In this document: piece after piece, positions 38,649-39,521 of the stretch | Position numbering within the stretch: position 1 is the first letter of the stretch | Layout of the letters: every line of letters starts with the position of its first letter | Origin: an uncultured Anaerolineae bacterium | Lineage (GTDB): Bacteria; Chloroflexota; Anaerolineae; Anaerolineales; Villigracilaceae | Assembly (NCBI GenBank): GCA_903822545.1 | Contig: CAIJPN010000136.1 | Coordinates: 1-39,521, forward strand | Length of the DNA stretch: 39,521 nucleotides | Direction of reading: 5' to 3' | The notes under the pieces: model-generated | What the model was told of the DNA's origin: nothing | Seen by the model: the letters and a program-made list of their open reading frames with translations, nothing else | Database searches by the model: none | Program-made: the position numbers and the translations under genes

Positions 38649-39413
38649 TTACGTTCCAACCACAATCCCGCCATCGACGCGCAGGGTCTCGCCGGTGATG
38701 AACGAGGCTTCGTCGGAGGCCAGGAACAGGTAAGCGTTGGCGATGTCGCGCGGTTCGCCCAGGCGGCCCAGCGGGGTGCGAGATTTCATACCATCCAGCA
38801 CTTTTTCGGGCATGGATGTGACCATCTCGGTGGCGGTGAAGCCAGGGGCCACAGCATTGACGCGGATGCCGAACTTACCAAGTTCGCGCGACCAGACTTT
38901 GGTCATGCCGATCACGCCCGATTTGGTGGCGACATAGTTGGTCTGGCCAAAGTTGCCATCCAGCCCAACGATGGAGGTGGCATTGAGAATGACGCCGCCT
39001 TTTTGTGCAGCCATGACCGGGGCGACAGCCTGGGTGCAGTTGAACACGCCCTTCAGGTTGACCGAAATCACCAGGTCGAAATCAGCCTCGGACATTTGCC
39101 CGACCAGCTGGCCTTCTTTGAACTTGATGAGTTGGCCGTCGCGCAAAATCCCGGCGTTGTTGACGAGCACATCGATGCGGCCATATTTGGCGACAACATC
39201 ATCCACCCATTTCTGGGCATCTTCGCGGCTGGCAACATTGACCTTGTAAAAAGCGGCTTTTTCGCCCAGCAGTTTGACGGTTTCCTGCCCGGCGGCTTCG
39301 TTCAAGTCGCAAATGACAACGGTTGCGCCCTCTTCGGCGAAACGCAGGGCCGTGGCTTTGCCAATCCCTGCCGCCCCGCCGGTGACGAGGACGATTTTTT
39401 CTTTCATGCGCAT
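38649..39413 (-). CDS. Short-chain dehydrogenase (3-oxoacyl-ACP/CoA reductase type)
   Basis: 254 aa from ATG 39413, with aaggag 8 nt upstream. The cofactor motif is TGGAAGIG, then NNAG, catalytic Ser in NATSIVG, Tyr-x-x-x-Lys in NYVATKSG, and the classical end VAPGFTATEMV. Asp in VICDLNEA suggests NAD rather than NADP preference. It lies just upstream of the acyl-CoA synthetase on the same strand. An acyl-chain or hydroxyacyl-CoA substrate is likely but inferred. Confidence 0.9.
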   Translation of the reverse strand: MRMKEKIVLVTGGAAGIGKATALRFAEEGATVVICDLNEAAGQETVKLLGEKAAFYKVNVASREDAQKWVDDVVAKYGRIDVLVNNAGILRDGQLIKFKEGQLVGQMSEADFDLVISVNLKGVFNCTQAVAPVMAAQKGGVILNATSIVGLDGNFGQTNYVATKSGVIGMTKVWSRELGKFGIRVNAVAPGFTATEMVTSMPEKVLDGMKSRTPLGRLGEPRDIANAYLFLASDEASFITGETLRVDGGIVVGT

Positions 39414-39450
39414 GATAATCACTCCTTCGAGTTGGTATTCGGGATGAAAA

Positions 39451-39493
39451 ATAGAAAGTGGAAAGTAGATGCTTTCTACTCTCCACTTTCTAT
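39451..39493. repeat. Near-perfect 19-bp inverted repeat
   Basis: atagaaagtggaaagtaga and its complement with one mismatch, loop tgctt. It shares the gtggaaagtag motif with the 3' end of the acyl-CoA synthetase gene. It is upstream of the SDR gene. Confidence 0.55.
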
Positions 39494-39521
39494 CATGAAT
39501 GAGTTACGCGCCAGTTACAAA

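Noticed and set aside
37307-38698. 463-codon plus-strand frame opposite the acyl-CoA synthetase
   Set aside because: Antisense of a well-supported ligase gene; no domain.
1-39521. tRNA, rRNA or known riboswitch genes
   Set aside because: None was recognised by eye on either strand; short or divergent RNAs could be missed without a covariance-model search.

Overview
The window looks like a piece of a Chloroflexota (Anaerolineae-type) genome. This is inferred from moderately high GC, large NACHT-plus-FGE/C-type-lectin proteins, an EamA/Liv/acyl-CoA gene style and many palindromic intergenic repeats; no rRNA or marker gene confirms it.

Region 1 (1-8.3 kb): the right end of an IS66-type transposase abuts a 5'-truncated ORF. 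Two large tandem minus-strand genes follow. Each has a NACHT/STAND NTPase core and a C-terminal FGE-sulfatase (C-type-lectin fold) domain. Their last ~30 codons differ only at first and second codon positions, with no third-position change, and are followed by a 58-nt perfectly identical tract. That pattern is expected for target genes of a diversity-generating retroelement (DGR). No reverse transcriptase or template repeat is visible here, so it would have to lie elsewhere.

Region 2 (8.3-24.9 kb): a plasmid-like replicon, apparently integrated or part of the same molecule. Small genes at the left (an RpoA-CTD-like zinc protein, a ribbon-helix-helix regulator, membrane proteins) are followed by about 20 genes all on the minus strand. 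Read 5'->3' these are: excisionase-like HTH, unknown protein, SH3b lipoprotein, small proteins, three membrane proteins, ParA and a probable RHH partner, two paralogous initiator-like proteins, DnaB helicase, tyrosine recombinase, a short actin-like protein, a ParR-like protein, a degenerate GxxExxY protein, a coiled-coil protein, a replication-relaxation protein and a 49-aa protein. The long initiator gene carries eight 18-bp repeats at 22-23 bp spacing inside its coding sequence, next to an AT-rich repeat: an iteron origin read through in all three frames, placed just before dnaB. A second array of ~11-12 bp repeats lies between the partition and initiator genes.

Region 3 (25-39.5 kb): chromosomal metabolism. 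It holds an SRPBCC protein, an MDR oxidoreductase, an EamA transporter, a two-gene NAD diaphorase module (NuoE-NuoF fusion plus a HoxU/NuoG-N-like Fe-S subunit) without a catalytic partner, and a complete branched-chain-type ABC importer (substrate-binding lipoprotein, two ATPases, two permeases). An alpha/beta hydrolase, an acyl-CoA synthetase and an SDR reductase follow. The importer and the acyl-activating genes are co-oriented and may serve uptake and activation of a carboxylic acid or amino-acid-like substrate. Intergenic spaces here are filled with several families of palindromic repeats.
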